A DNA stretch of 64,000 bases from Cyprinodon diabolis (GCA_030533445.1 CM060082.1:36023317-36087316), one strand, 5' to 3'; numbered from the stretch's first letter, positions 23,622 through 37,440 are shown. Notes: generated by a model from the letters alone, not told the origin. Numbers and translations: made by a program.

Positions 23622-25426
23622 GATTTGGGTAGTGTGTGTATTCTCAACATTTGTAAAGCAATGACTCTCTCTGGGTTAAGAAACAGCCTGTTGGCATGTT
23701 TCCTAAAGGCGGTTATGTCAATTCTTTTTTTTTTTTTTTCGCTCCAAAGAATTCATAAAAGATTATATGTATTTCCTGTAAAGCCTGTTTAAATGGTAAT
23801 CAGCTGTACCATTTTTAAGGAAAAATGATTATGTAATTTACCTGAACTTAAATTTACATAAAAAACATCTAGACAGGAAGCCTTTCGCTTGATTTCTTTA
23901 TTGTTTTCTTGTTTTTAACACAAAGAAATTTCATTCAACTCTGTGGTCAATGAAAATGTTCAAATGTTGCCTACAGACTTCATCCTTTCTCTGTCTGGTG
24001 GTTCAGTCTTCACATTTATAATATTGCAACAGTAATATTTCTGACCATTACGCTTCCTTTCTCTTTCCTGCACCCACTGTTCCAATCCAGACCAAAAAAA
24101 TCTTCAGTTTCCTTTGTCTTATTTATTGTCCATACAGCAAGCTGCGATGAATCATTGTGCTCTGCAACTAAAATAAAGAAAAGCAAAGATATTGGGAACA
24201 GCCTATTTTAAGTTATAAGACAAAAACAAAATCTAGATATGTAGCCTGATGAAGATCTCTCTACAGTGTAAAACCTGCACTGTGTCACAGCTTAAGGGCT
24301 GAAAAATCAGCTCAGCAAAAGAAAAGTGAATCAAACCACACACACTGCAGAACTTAAAACAAAAGAGTTTGGAGTGTGTTGGCTCATCTATCACACCGTC
24401 TCTGTCTCTGAGGAAACACAGGAAGGAAAACCATCCCTCACACTTTTAAACAATATTCTCTCCATCTTTGTCATCGGTGGCCAGAAAAATGACTTTACTT
24501 CAAATGTCCAGAGAGAAATCAGCAGAGACTGTAGGATTTTGGGGTCAATCTAAGAAAATGGTTGGACAGGCTGTCTTGGAGGTTTAACTTCAAGACATCG
24601 GGTCCCTCAGTCCCCCTGCTGTGTGAAGTTAAATTCTGAGAAATCGAGGTAGCTGTTTCAGCCTGCACAAAGAGAGAGTGTCAACATATCGATGGCGCCG
24701 GGACTCGCTAGAAAGCATTGATTTGAAGATGGTGTGAAGACTTCTATGTGAAAAAAGCCTTCTATAAAAGTGCCATGAGTCATTGAGGTTATCTCGTTGC
24801 TTCTATCTTTGCACATACTTCCTTTCTGTCTGAAGGAGAAAAATAATACACAGCAACTCCCATTCAGCCAACTCCTTTATGTTGTATTTAAAGAATGCCT
24901 TTCTATTCCCACCTACAGTCTCATAAGTGGGAATAGCCACCTCAATTTCCAGTGACAAACAAAATGTATGGCTATGGCTTCCCATCTCCCCAAGGGATAT
25001 GAAAATATGTATTTACTGCTGGCAAAGTGAGGAAAGGGGAACCTATTATGGGGAGACTCATCCTGTTGTAATGCTTCCAATCCAACCACTTCAATTATGC
25101 AAACTGAATGTTTTCAAGAATAGTTATTTGATTTAAAGGATGCAAGGCAAAACCAAGTTCAATGAGGAAATTGAACCGAAAAAGAAGAGGCAAAGATATG
25201 AAAAAGAATACACTTAGGTAAAGAGTACTGAGTAACATTCCCTCAGTACTGTACATTTCAAATGTCAATGCTGTGTTTTTTTTCTTTTTTGTTGTCTAAA
25301 AATATATAATATATATTTTTTAAAGAATATTTAAATAATTTATATATTTAATTAATCCAATTTTTTTCCCGGCCAACAAAACACTGCAGTATTTGTAGAA
25401 AAAAAGTCCAAAATCACCAAGCACAA
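23622..25426. other. AT-rich non-coding DNA, no gene seen
   Basis: No exon or recognised repeat. It contains a T15 run near 23726 and ordinary AT-rich background. Confidence 0.5.
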
Positions 25427-25731
25427 CACTGCAAAAATGATCTAAAATAAGTAAAAAAATTCTGAAATTAAATATATTTACCCATAATTTGAGTAGGTAA
25501 ATTAAATGATTTGCCAGTGGCATTAGTATTTTTACTCTTAAAGGTAGATAATAAGATCATATGAACTTGAAATAAGACAAGTGCAGGAGGAATTCTAATT
25601 TTAAATATATAAATTATCGTGTTCCATTGGACAAGTGTTTCTCCTAAATTCAAGAAAAATGCACTTTTTTTAAGAAAAAAACTATTTACTGACTTATTTA
25701 GAACTCCAATTTTTTTTTTCATTTTGCAGTG
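25427..25731. mobile_element. MITE with CACTGCAAAA ends (hAT-like), 305 bp
   Basis: Left end CACTGCAAAAATGATCT, right end CATTTTGCAGTG, giving about 10 bp of perfect terminal inverted repeat. The interior is AT-rich and non-coding. This class of CACTGCAAAA-ended small elements is familiar in teleosts (from memory). No clean 8-bp target duplication was found, so the superfamily is tentative. Confidence 0.6.
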
Positions 25732-26378
25732 AACCCTGAACATGTAAAAGTGAGAGTTTTTAATGTGTTAAATATTAGCCGAATAGTTTCATATGTCGTC
25801 TAATCAGAAGAAATTTTTTGAAATTGAACTGATGCCTTGCCTTAATTTCATACTGTTTCAAATCCATTTAATCAATACATACATAATTCTTACATCCTTG
25901 TGGATGAAATCTTTTTCAGTTTAAGTCCCAAATCCTTCAGAGTCCCACCTTTCTCTTTGGGCTGGGGGAGAAATGCAGCCGGGTCCAGCTGACAGCCCTG
26001 AATTAATTGACATGCCTCAGAGAGGTTGTTCTCTAACATATTGATCCAACAGGTCTGATATGCAAAGCCTCTGCCAGTGAGTGTTGCTTGCGAGGTGAGA
26101 GGAATGCCCTCTGAATACCTTCTACGGAGCTGTGTTGATTAAAGGAGGTATTAGAAGTCATGAACATGGTAAAACAACAAGTCAGGCATTCTGCATCAAA
26201 CCATGTCAGAGCCTGTCCTCATTAGCGGATACTTGTTTTAACAAGCTCAGGGAAACTCACGTGTAACGTTTATTTATTTATCCCATAAATTCTCAGACAA
26301 ATTCACTCAATTTGTTTTTTGATGCTCATCTGAACAACTCCAACCTTTGTTTCTGAAAAGTGATAATCAATACACATA

Positions 26379-26416
<38 letters not shown>

Positions 26417-29400
26417 ATTTTTGTTTTTTAAGTGAAAGAAAATGTATGATGAACTAAATATAAATAGGAGCTACTAAGTATCTGTATCATGACCTGATTC
26501 ACATATTAATGCAGGTGAGGACCTAAAATAATGGCTTTAAATTTTCAAAATATTGTGTTTATCTGTTCCGTTGTCCCTACTACTATGTTGTTTGAACCCA
26601 ACCATGCTGACCCAAAGACAGGAAAGCTTTAATACTGTAAGTGATCCATAAAAAGTGGTATTGACAGGTACATTCCTCTGTACTTCAATGTCCTCTGAAA
26701 AGGTCAAAAAAGCACTCAGCTAAACTATTGTAAATGAGGCCGAGGTTGTTGTTTCTGTTAAGGTTCTCTTTGACATAAGTTGCTAAAGTTGAAGGCCATA
26801 GCTTTCAACTTTAAACGTGCCCTCCAAAGAAATTACCTTATTCTTTTGAGAAAAATTTATATACCTACACATATTTTCCGGATCAGGTTGGATTGAGAAG
26901 AGGGATTTTCAGCCTCGTGATTCGGGAGGAATTATTTAGAGTAAAATAAACTACATTTCTCCTTCTAGGTTTGTAAAATAAATTCAGATTATTATCAGAA
27001 GCACTAAAGCCTGTACCAACAATTAGCCAGCAAATGGCATGATAAATCTGGGACAGGTTGGCAGCTCTTCACAGAGACAACAATAGCACCAGGCCAGCCA
27101 GTCCTTGCTTCAATCAAGTGAAATATTTAGGAACATGGATTTTTATTTTTTTTTATAAGAATTTTGCCTGAACAATGAATTTAAAAGTCATGGTTGTTCA
27201 AACCTATTAAGTTTATTTTCAGAACTAGAAAAGGTCTTTCTTTTCATCTTTTACTTTTTATTTATGTTTTATCTTGTTAGGACAAAACAAAAAGCCTTCT
27301 TTTGTATGTATCTCAAACCATATTTTGCTCCGGGTACCTTGGACTTTTTAATTGAAACCATTAAATAATTTTTTTGGAATAGCCAAACACACTGAGAATT
27401 TAATTTAAAAAGTTGGTAAAAATTTGTCATTTTTAGCTGTGAGGCAAAATTGCCCGCTGCAATTCATCTAATCTGCCTCTTCTAAAATTGTATTTCTTTC
27501 TTAAAAAAAAAAAAAAATTTTTTTTTCCAATACTTGTTAAGTATTACTAATTTAAGCCTTTTTTTTTTTTTGGATTAGTGAAATTGTGAGGCAGTCAGAT
27601 ACCCTGGACAGATATGTTCCTTTCAAAGAGGTTTACTAAGAATACCTCTTGTTCATGTATAAGTACAGGTGTAATCAAACTGCCTCTAAAAAGTGTTAGA
27701 AATGCTAATTTATCCTTATTTTGTGGCCCAAATCAGAAATAAGTGTTTTGCTCTCTGCAGCAGCTGTTTCTTTAATGCTTGGAAAGATTGCCAAATATCT
27801 CCTGCATCTGCCTAAGTAACTTGTGCTTTATAAAGAACAATACGATAGATAGATGTGAAGGATTCTACCGATATAATTAAATAGAATATTTGTCTTTACA
27901 AAAGCACAGAAATCAACACACAGTGAGTAAAATGTATGACTTACTTAAATATTTCCTCATAGAAAAGATGGACAAAATACATTTGAATTTCTGTAAAAGG
28001 TTATTCTTTTTTTATGACATTAATATTCTAGTTACATACGCAGAAATGTGGTTCATAGAAAATCCTTCTCTAAAGATCAAATGCACTGGAATAGGCAAAC
28101 ACAACAGGTCAGATATATTGCATAATCTTCATTACTATGAGTTAAAAAAAGATGTAATCACCTTCAATCCTAGCCAAAAAGACAACAAAACCACTCCAAG
28201 TTGAGATTATTAAAGAAAAATGTATTTAAAATGAGCAAATTATTTGACCATATTATCAAAGCTTCTAAAGGACATTTACAGAGCAAAAAAAAGAAAGAAA
28301 AAAAAGAAGAATCATCCACTGTAGGAAAGGCAGAGAAAAGGCAGACAGGGTAAACAAATCCTCCTAACTTTTTCAGAAATCTATAGCACAATAAGGTCCA
28401 AAAAAGTACAGAAGCATTAATGACACATTAATAAAAGCTCATCTTAAAGAGAATTGCATAAACATACATTTACGTGTTAACTTGACAGCCCTAGTTTCAA
28501 AATGTTCTTAGTGTCACCTAACCAAGCCATTTTACGTCCTTAACTTCTGCTGTCTCACACCTGACTCTTCATGGCTTTTCCAAACATATGATGGACACTC
28601 GAACGCATCATAAGCAGCACCAGAGCGTGAGCTGTTGATGCTCCTGACTAATGTTTATCAGTCTATTTCCTTGTCAGTTAGCTACGTTACTGCAGCTGAG
28701 TTGAAGAACATAATATTATATTACGTATCATGAAGGCCAAACATAAGGATGTAGTCGTGCTGCTGTTCTCAGACAGGCTTCCCAGAGCTGTCTGATATTA
28801 AATCAACACAACACGAAAAAGAAGAAGAAGAAAAAAAATGTTGTACTTTCTTGAATCTCATGTACAAACTATGAAACTATTACATGAATAGTAAAGAAAA
28901 CATTAATATAACATAGCTGGGTTAGCAATATTAAACTGATTATGAGTTTAAAGACAACGATACATGTTGAATGTTATGTGTACATACTGGATGAATAAAT
29001 TTAACAGGCTCCATCTGTAATATAATCCTGTTTGGTGGGCTTGGTGTGATCAGGATTGTGGGTAGTTGAGGGGGGGCTTTTATTTTCTGTGTTTTGTTTG
29101 TTGTTGTGGTCATTTTTATATTTTCTGTTTTCCTTGTGATTCTGCTTTTGATGTTACTGTATTTGGTTGTTTGTAGTATATTTCAACTGTGGTTTCCTTG
29201 CCTATAAGCATTGCACTTCTGGGGAATCCCTTTTACAAAATGGACCTCAATATCAACAAAAGGGAATGATGATATAAACTTTCACATTTTGTAAATAAAT
29301 AAATAGTAATTTTGAATAATATCATGGCAAGGATTAATTTCACCTGATTTTTATAGTAACTCTGTTAGTAGTGTCTTTTTAGGTATTCCAAGTAAGAAAG

Positions 29401-31482
29401 CATTTAAAGGTAAATTAGTGCTTTGTTTAGGGTTTGCTCCTAAAGACTTGGAAGTATAGAAGAGAAAAGATTACTTTCTAGCAACTACAGTAAACATATG
29501 TGCAAAGACAAATTCAAAATAGCAAAAAGTGATATACTTTTTTACAGCTTATGTATTCATCTTTTTGTAAAGTTAGTTGGTAGCAATTTGTCCATCATGC
29601 CTTTTCCTAATTGCACTAAATTACCCATAATTCCAACTGTCTTTCTTGGTTTCTATGGCTATACTTACAACAAAGAGCAAGCAGCCAATCTGCTGTTCCT
29701 GGCTCAGATACAAAGCCCACTAATTAAAAGTCTGTCCAGTCTGCGGTTCTCCCTGTGCAGACAGCTCTTGTTGGATTGGCGAGCTCACAGCCTTTTGCTT
29801 TGCATTTTGATGTCTTCATCATAGTAATAGCTGGTTAAGTCGCTCTGCATTATTGATGAACCCATACGGTAAAAACAAACCAAACAATATGCATGGAAAA
29901 CAAATGCGCTCCAGTGCACTGTATTCACTCAGGCCTTCAGAGTCCCATCATTTTCATACGAGCATTTGCCTTTGGGTGTTTTATAGTTAGTGAACCCCAA
30001 AAGCGAGGTACAGGGAGGCAATTATACACTGTGCATGCAACTGCATTTTTTATAGCCTCTCCACAATGGCACATTGTGTATGTAATGCCTTTATCTGTGA
30101 ACCAGACATGGCTGAATACAGTACATCTAGTGCTTCTGGGATTCGCTTAACAACATATGTGCCAAGTCCTCAGTTTCACTCACATTCTTGTAGAATTGCT
30201 GGTACATAATCATGGCTTATGCCTCCAAAAACAACTTGTTTGTAGAAAGACTCATATTTGTCATCAGTTATTATCAGTGGGATAAGGTTGATAAAAAATG
30301 ATTTGGTAAATTCCTCACCAAGAAGGTAGATATACAAGAACTAGTATACTTTCTGAGCACTATTGAAATAACTTGGGACAACAGAATGATATATATATAT
30401 TTTTTTTTCTCACAATATATTATACAGCTCACAGTATTTGCCCCTTTGAAACTTACCTCTGTGTTTACTTTTTTTTTTATACTTGTCAAATCATATAGCA
30501 AACAATATTATTAGTGCTAAAAAATCTGCAAGAATTCAAAAGGCAGCTTCTAAATGAATATGAGAGCAATACATTTACAATTGCCTTCAACTATGAAATT
30601 GACCACACAATACCTTTGTTTTGCTTTGTTTTTTCCTCATTCATGCATAGATGGACTTGCTGGTTATCTTTGGTAGCCTAGCCACCCATATAAGCCTGGA
30701 AAGGAACTGTTAGAGCCTGATTTCAAAAGCGAAACCATGATGGAACAATCAGGGACACTGTATCCAACTCATTTGCGAGATTATATGCGCTGTGATTGGT
30801 CCTTCACATTTTAGACTGAAGAGTCTGAGCCTTCCCAGACTGACTGAATGCACAGTCTAAGTCAGTTTGGATTGCCAGGTTAGCTCTTTGTAAGAATTGA
30901 CCTGCTGTGTAACCAAACTGTGGTTAAACTAAAAATCACAAAGCTGCTAGCAGAGAGCAGTTTAGGGCTCAATCAATTATAGCAAGTGGTGCATTTTCTG
31001 CAGCCCCAGAAATACCAGTACAGTGACAGTACCAAATGAGTTTTAATTGTTTTATTCTTAATTATTAAATACTACAGATATTTTTTGTTAAAAAAATAAC
31101 TCACCCCATATTAGAGCCCTACCTCTGCCTACATATAATTTTTAAAAAGGCATCTTTTAGAGGCAGTGGCTGGTTGGCCAAGGGATGTGCAGGGGGTTGA
31201 AGGTGGACTTGGCTGGTTTGGTCTTGACTTGGTCAATCCATCTGCCAGTCACAGATGCATGGCAGATGGATTTTCAGTGTTAGTGTTTTAGATGATAAGC
31301 TATATGCATAAACTCCTGCCTGTATCCTGACTCACTCCAACTTAAAAAATCACCCACATCAGTCTTTCTAGGTGATGTCACAATAGTGGTAGAGCAAACA
31401 CAACAGTGATTCAATATCAGTAGGATTGCAACATATGTGGTGTACTTTGATTTTGTTTTTATTATTACCCAGGTCACTGAGG
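25732..31482. other. long AT-rich non-coding stretch, no gene seen
   Basis: No exon recognised. A (TA)12-T17 tract lies at about 26377-26417. 26020-26250 has more balanced composition and is a conserved non-coding candidate. A-rich and T-rich runs near 27505-27528 and 28286-28310 are low complexity. Frames such as 27890-28204 and 29498-29824 have no recognisable domains. Confidence 0.5.
26377..26417 (+). repeat. (TA)12 followed by T17
   Basis: Simple repeat: about twelve TA units running straight into a T homopolymer. No function inferred. Confidence 0.95.
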
Positions 31483-32093
31483 CTATGTTCACACTGCAGG
31501 CATTAATGCACAATTCCAATTATTTGCAAAATCTGGTTAATTTGTGTGGTCTTTCACATCTCCAAATATATGCGACTTGTATGTTATTTCTTGTGTGAAC
31601 TGCATTCATATAACTTAAGTGTCCCGCATGCGCAGTAGAGGATGGAGTAACATTACAAGTGAGCGTGCTCTGTGTTTACGGAAGTAAACATGGATGGTAA
31701 TGTGGGAGCATATCTTGTAATCTTTAATTGCTTTCCCAACCTTAGCCAGTGCATTAACAACAGTGTTTTAAAAGAAGATTGAAAACAAAGACTGCTCCCT
31801 GTATTATCGTCCGCCATGTTCACACTTCTGTGTTGCAAGATGCAGATTATTGACCTTTGTCTATCATAAATGATATTCAGGTTAGAAGGATTCGACCTGG
31901 CCGTTAAAACACAGTTTGCATTTGGAAAGATCAGATATGAATTGGATTCAGGACCTCATAGCCAGGTGGCCTGGGTGGTATTGGAAAAAATCGGATTTGT
32001 GTTGTTCAGACTGTCATGAAAAGATCAGAAAAGGGTTGGATATGTGCAAAAAATTGGATTTGGGTGACTTCAGGCTGCAGTGTGAACATAGTC
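31483..32093. mobile_element. hAT-like MITE with CTATGTTCACACTGCAG ends, about 610 bp
   Basis: The left end reads CTATGTTCACACTGCAGGC (31483-31501) and the right end is the reverse complement of CTATGTTCACACTGCAGCC (32075-32093), about 17 matching positions. Internal features fit a common fish element of this type: repeated GGATTTG/TTGGATT motifs (NNGGATTTGNG-like) and CGCATGCGCAGTA near 31626. No transposase is encoded, so it is non-autonomous. A convincing 8-bp target duplication was not seen. The superfamily call is from memory. Confidence 0.65.
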
Positions 32094-34112
32094 TTAGACA
32101 GCACTATATGACATCCATGTTTTTAGTTTATAAACAAAATAAATTTAACTTTGGGGTGAGTCATCCTTTAATATAAGACAGGACTGTGCCGTATTTGGTT
32201 AGCCCAATCTCTAATTATTTTTGAATGGTTTAGAATTATAAATCTTATCTGAGTAACATTAGACTAAAGTTGTGTTCAAGTAGGCTCAGGAAGTAGTTAA
32301 TTAATTAATTAATAGCACAGCCCTAATTTTCCAACCTGTAAGGTTTCTACCATATATCCCTCACAATAATGAACTCCTTCCAACATGCTTAACTTGGAAA
32401 TTTTGTTAAGCTGTTCACCCCTTCTAAGGAGTTGTTGAAAACATTTCAAATGTTTTCAACCTTTCCAGAATGAAATATCAATAATAGATCACAGCGTAAT
32501 GTGTTGTGTTTAAAAAAAATAATAATAAAGATCCAATTATGGGATTTCATGCCTCATTCTAGTATTAATTAGGTCTGAGTGTGGCTATTTTATTTATGGG
32601 ATTTTTTTCTTTCAGTTGTCCAAAAACTGTAGTTTACAGTAATTTTACAGGTTGGTTTATAACTGAATACTTTTTCTGTTACTTATATTATACTAATTTG
32701 TTTAATCTAAAACATACAAATGTGACCAAAAAAAAAAAAAAAACAACAACAAATGAATCTCTTTGTAGGAAAAAAATTTTTCACTACACTGTATTTAAAT
32801 TGAGTGACCAACTACAGACGGGTATACTGACTGAGACGTTTATTCCCTTTGAACTTGATGTACCAAGGAATTTAAAGCCCAAATGTCGCTTTCTAGTCAT
32901 GCATCATGTTGCGCACTGTCTCTCAAATCAAATTTTATTAGCTGTAAAAAAGTAACTGCACAGCTCTCCACTGTGCATGAAACCTCATATGTATGCGAAA
33001 CACTGGATTAGGGTGGATTGATAATTGTTTATGCCGCTGGCAATGGTAAACGTGCGTATTTCAAGAAAATTCACCAAAGCTATGACTACAAAGAGGGAGG
33101 AGTGCTAGCCGGTGAGCAGCAGTGGGTGGTGTGTTTAGAGACGCATATGACACAGACTGTTTGGTAAACACACTGTGCCACCCCCTTCCATTCTCCACGC
33201 TGCAGGAAGATTGAGCATGGACTGAAGTGTGAAAACACTGACATATAGAAGTGAAACACAACAGCATGACACTAGAATTTCCCATCAGGCAATTCACTGT
33301 TTAATACCAAACATCTTTCAAAATTTCAACAAAGAACTGAATAATTATTTGTAGTTATCTTTTTGATTGATGTCTTGTATTGTTAGTGTCTCTATAACTT
33401 TTATGGATATAATTTTGCTTTGTTTCTATTTACTTAGAGGGAACATTTCGGATCAACAGTCATCTCCAGGACACATAACTTGTTCCCTTCCTGAGCAGTA
33501 CGTTAGGCTGTTATACTTATGTATCATTGTTTACTTCAGACAACTTGATACTTGATAATGAACTACAGTCTGGACTACAATTCTCCTCCTTAGTTGGTTT
33601 GTAACTAACTAATGAGTTCACGCAAGAGCAGTGTACCCGAGGAGTTTTATTCAAACACACTCCTTAAAAGTGTAGTTATCTAAAACTAATATTTTAAATT
33701 TCTCACTTAAACCCTCTGAATTAGGCAGTTGCTAACGATAAAATTCATTTTTAACTCTAAATATCTAAGGTTTCTCTTGACTTGTCATCTGTTCACAAAT
33801 TGTAAAAGGGTTATTTTCGACAGTATTTTCATTTTATATACCTGCACAATGATTGTTATGCACATGCACATATGCATGTGACTCGCATTTAAAAGTTTAA
33901 AAGAAAATGCTGGTTTATCAATATACTTTATAAAAAGAAAAGAGGAAACAAATATATTAACAGCAATCATACAAAACAACTAAGGCAGTAAAGCAAATTA
34001 AAAGCCCAAAATAAAATTAATACGTGTAAACGCCACTTCAAATCTGTAAAATACTCTAATAAAATAAGAGACACAGGAAGAGACAGAATTTAATTTCAAA
34101 TAAGTATGGAAT
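32094..34112. other. AT-rich non-coding DNA, no gene seen
   Basis: No exon recognised. It holds a 27-bp palindrome at 32434-32460 and an A15 run near 32729. The 124-codon frame at 32581-32955 includes the poly-A run as poly-Lys and has no domain. Confidence 0.5.
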
Positions 34113-34221
34113 ATCGTTGAGCCTTTGTGGCACTCTTGCCTTGCAATAAGATGGTCTTCATTTAGGACTATGTCCTGGTATCTATCTGCAAGTTCTGCCC
34201 TTGCATTCTTGGGTTCTTTTT
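34113..34221 (+). mobile_element. tRNA-headed SINE, left part (interrupted)
   Basis: Diverged plus-strand copy of the SINE family seen intact at 49843-50209: matching blocks are GGCACTCTTGCCTTGCAATAAGA and GCAAGTTCTGCCCTTGCATTC, then GGGTTCT. It stops at TA 34222-34223, where the palindromic element is inserted, and resumes at 34602. The pol III B box is degraded. Confidence 0.65.
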
Positions 34222-34603
34222 TATGGGAGAATTATCCTGCCATAATGCAAGAGCACATAATTTCAATTTGAGAAAAGAATTTCATCTTCTTGCACTCAAA
34301 ACTTATAATGCTCACATTCAAACATGCATTCTCTCTCAAATATTTTCTCTTCTCTCTCAAATCTTTGTTTCTTATCTCAGATTTAATGCTTCTTGCACAG
34401 ATATTTCCTCCTCTTGCTTGCCTCCTTCTCTTCGCGCACAAACCGCGCTCTGAAGAAACAAAGATTTGAGAGAGAAGAGAAAATATTTGAGAGAGAGCTT
34501 GTTTTGAGTGTGAGCATTATAAGTTTTGAGTGCAAGAAGATGAAATTCTTTTCTCAAATTGAAATTATGTGCTCTTGCATTATGGCAGGATAACTCTCCC
34601 ATA
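34222..34603. mobile_element. near-perfect palindromic MITE (382 bp) inserted at TA inside a SINE
   Basis: Two arms of about 151 bp (34222-34373 and 34453-34603) are inverted copies with few mismatches, separated by a loop of about 79 bp. Ends are TATGGGAGA and its complement, consistent with TA target duplication as in Tc1/mariner-type insertion. Because the arms are inverted copies, near-identical short frames appear on both strands; they are not genes. As RNA or single-stranded DNA this would fold into a hairpin of about 150 bp. High arm identity implies recent insertion or arm homogenisation. No transposase is encoded. Confidence 0.88.
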
Positions 34604-34680
34604 CTTTTTGTGCTTGAGTTTTTTCACACTATCCAAAATAATGACGGTTTTTAAGATATAAATGTGAATGTATCTGGTTA
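34602..34680 (+). mobile_element. tRNA-headed SINE, right part
   Basis: Continuation of the interrupted SINE: TACT, then CACTATCCAAAATAATGAC matches CCACAGTCCAAAAACATGAC of the copy at about 49996-50011. Diverged and truncated on the right. The join position agrees with a TA in the intact copy (GGTACTCTGG near 49973). Confidence 0.55.
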
Positions 34681-37440
34681 TTTGATTTGTTTTATGTTTT
34701 TCAAACTCGATAAGAATAGAAAACATTACTCCCTTGCAAACTCTCAAGAATAAAAGGATATGGACATTGCATGGATTAACAGGCAAAATAATAAAAGATG
34801 CTGGGCTATAAACATAACCAACTAAGAATCAGTCATCTGCAACCACAAATTTATCCACAGACTAATCGGTTCCTAAAAAGACCTTGCAACATCAAAGCGA
34901 TCATGATTGCTCTTCTTTCAATAGCATGGTTTCAAACCAGCCTCAAAGGTCATGAGTTGACTCCAAACATCTTAGTCCCAGTGGGCCTTAGTCATGGTTC
35001 AGAACTACAGTAACCTTCCAGGAAACAGAATACCAAACCCACTGATCAATTGCTTTTCAGTACGCCTTCTCCCAGCACAGAAACCACATGTGGTCGTCCC
35101 GCTGCCTGCCTCTGATCCATATCTCTCTCTGTTTCTGTATTTACAGCAAATGAAACATTCAGACAGAAAGACGGCTGACATCGATTGGCTTGTGGGTACA
35201 CTATTTTGAGTGACATTTCATAAATGGAGCAGCCTTGTGAAATAATAATGAGCCAATGGCGATTAGCATTCAACTTTAATACGACATGATTGATTAGATA
35301 TTCAAATTTCATTTGGCCAAGGTTAAATATTGAAGACAAATGTATGAAAATACGACAAACTCACGGTCTATTAAACCATTTGCCTTTTTGTGCTCTCTAT
35401 CAGTATGCAGAAATATAATGTGAAAAGAGAAAAAGCTGTAATCAACAAACTATTCTGTGTAAGTTTCTGTCCCTAATGAAGATAAACTCAATTGGTAAAT
35501 ACACTGTTGGTATACATGAAAGGGTAAGTTAAACATATTAGCTAGATATAGTTTGTCTGTATTGGTAATTTTTATATTGCTTAAAAAAAAAAAAAAAAGC
35601 AAGGACACACTCTGGGTAGTGCATACTTAGTATTCTATTCCTGCACACTGAGAAAAAGAATGCACCTGAACAAGCTGTTAGGTGATGTCTGTGTCATTTG
35701 GATGACCAGTATCTGTAGCCAAGCATTTCCTTGAGGTATGGAATTGGATGTCTAAGGAAAATCTGATTAGTCACCGCTGACAATGCAGAGACAAGGAAAT
35801 TACTTTCAAGTGCATATCATTAAAGAAAAATCAATATGACAAATGTGGAGAGGGCTGGGGCTATTTATTGTAGCTGAACTAAGGGCAAAGCAGCCTCTGT
35901 TTGAATTTACCTGTTCTTGTTCTGCTTAATTTGTTATCTGGACAAAAAAGCACCAAATGGTTCAGTGAAGGCTTGGACTGCAGGCTGCCATTTTTTTGCC
36001 GCACAATAAATGTAGGCAAAAACGACAAACTTACATCAGCCAATGGTCTAATTATCTCATAATTAATTGGCTTGTGATAAAATGCACATGGTATCTCAAG
36101 GTTAGGCACCCTGACACATTTTCACCTTAATGCACTCATTAGCTGTAGGGATTTAAATGCAATACATGCATCTCAGGTTTGCATCAAAGATTATTAAGAT
36201 GCTAAGTAAAGCACTCACCTTTGATTCTATTGAGCTTAAAAGCATGAGGGGTCATGGAGGACAATAAGATGACCCAAGAGAAACACAAGACCTTGACCAC
36301 TCATCAGACATTTTGAGTAACACAGAAAGGCTTCCCTTTTTTAAAAACATGCACTTTTTTCTGTTGCATTATTTTTCATTGGGGTACCATGCCAGGATAA
36401 ATTCTTCTCCAGAGAGATGCTTTCTGAAAAAAGAACCTTCAAGTTGAGGCAAAAAGAAGGCATTGTGATCAAGATACTGCACCAAAATTTCTGCATTTTC
36501 CTTTAGAGAAAGAAAAAAAAAAGAGTGGAGTTCAATCCCTGCCAGTGGGATGGTTCTCCTCACCATAGTTTTGAGGGTCAGCTTAGCTACTAAACTGAAA
36601 AAAACTCAGTATTAGTTTGTTGAATATGAGGTTTCTATCTTTCATTCATAAGTCAATTTTAAAAACAAGTATTTAGATGGACCTGAAAATTAAGAGGATT
36701 TTCCAAACCAGAGGAAACAATCCAACAACGGCTTTAAACCCAGGGGAGCTGACCTTCATCTCTTTATTCTCCCTCCAAACTGTTCCTGTTATTGTAGAAG
36801 CTTATGACCTTAAAACTCAAGCCACACTTTACAATGTATTTTGGAAAAAATCGAGGATAAGACTAAAAGATGAAATATCCTCTCTATGAAAAGGCCTTAA
36901 GATCTTGTCTATCAACAGCCAAGTAGGATTGGAGAGAAGGGCCAGTTCTTGTTTTCCAAAATATACTAGGATCAAAAGAACCAGATGTACCCTAGAAGTA
37001 GCCTGAAACAAACAAACAAAAACAAACAACCTCCTATGTGTCCCTCAGTAATTCTGTAAGAGAATCCAGTACACCTTTCCATGAGTAAAGGGTTTACATG
37101 TTATCCGTACATAGAGAAACTCGGGAGAGTTGCGAAGGCCAAGGTTGCGCTTCTAGTGGGGCAAAAGGCATGTTCTGGAGATTACAGTACAAAAGAAAGA
37201 AAAATCAGAAATTTGTTTATATTCATGTCACGAAAACCAATCAGGGATCAAATGTGGCCTTGACATAGGGTGGAAGAGTTCAGTGGAGAAAGCTTTTTTG
37301 AATTAAAATGGAAGATAGAAAAATGTATGCCTATAAAATTGTAGCAGGAAATACTCTTAAGGGGTTGGTAGGAAAGTCCTTTAAGTACCCTGTGTTCTCC
37401 TCCTTTAGCCCCAAAACAGAGACCTGCCATCCACTGCAGT
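34681..37440. other. AT-rich non-coding DNA, no gene seen
   Basis: No exon or transposon recognised. A16 run near 35583. Short frames around 36677-36889 and 37081-37263 have no domain support. Confidence 0.5.

Noticed and set aside
34223..34602. Two genes encoding similar 76-aa proteins on opposite strands
   Set aside because: Both frames come from the arms of one palindrome.
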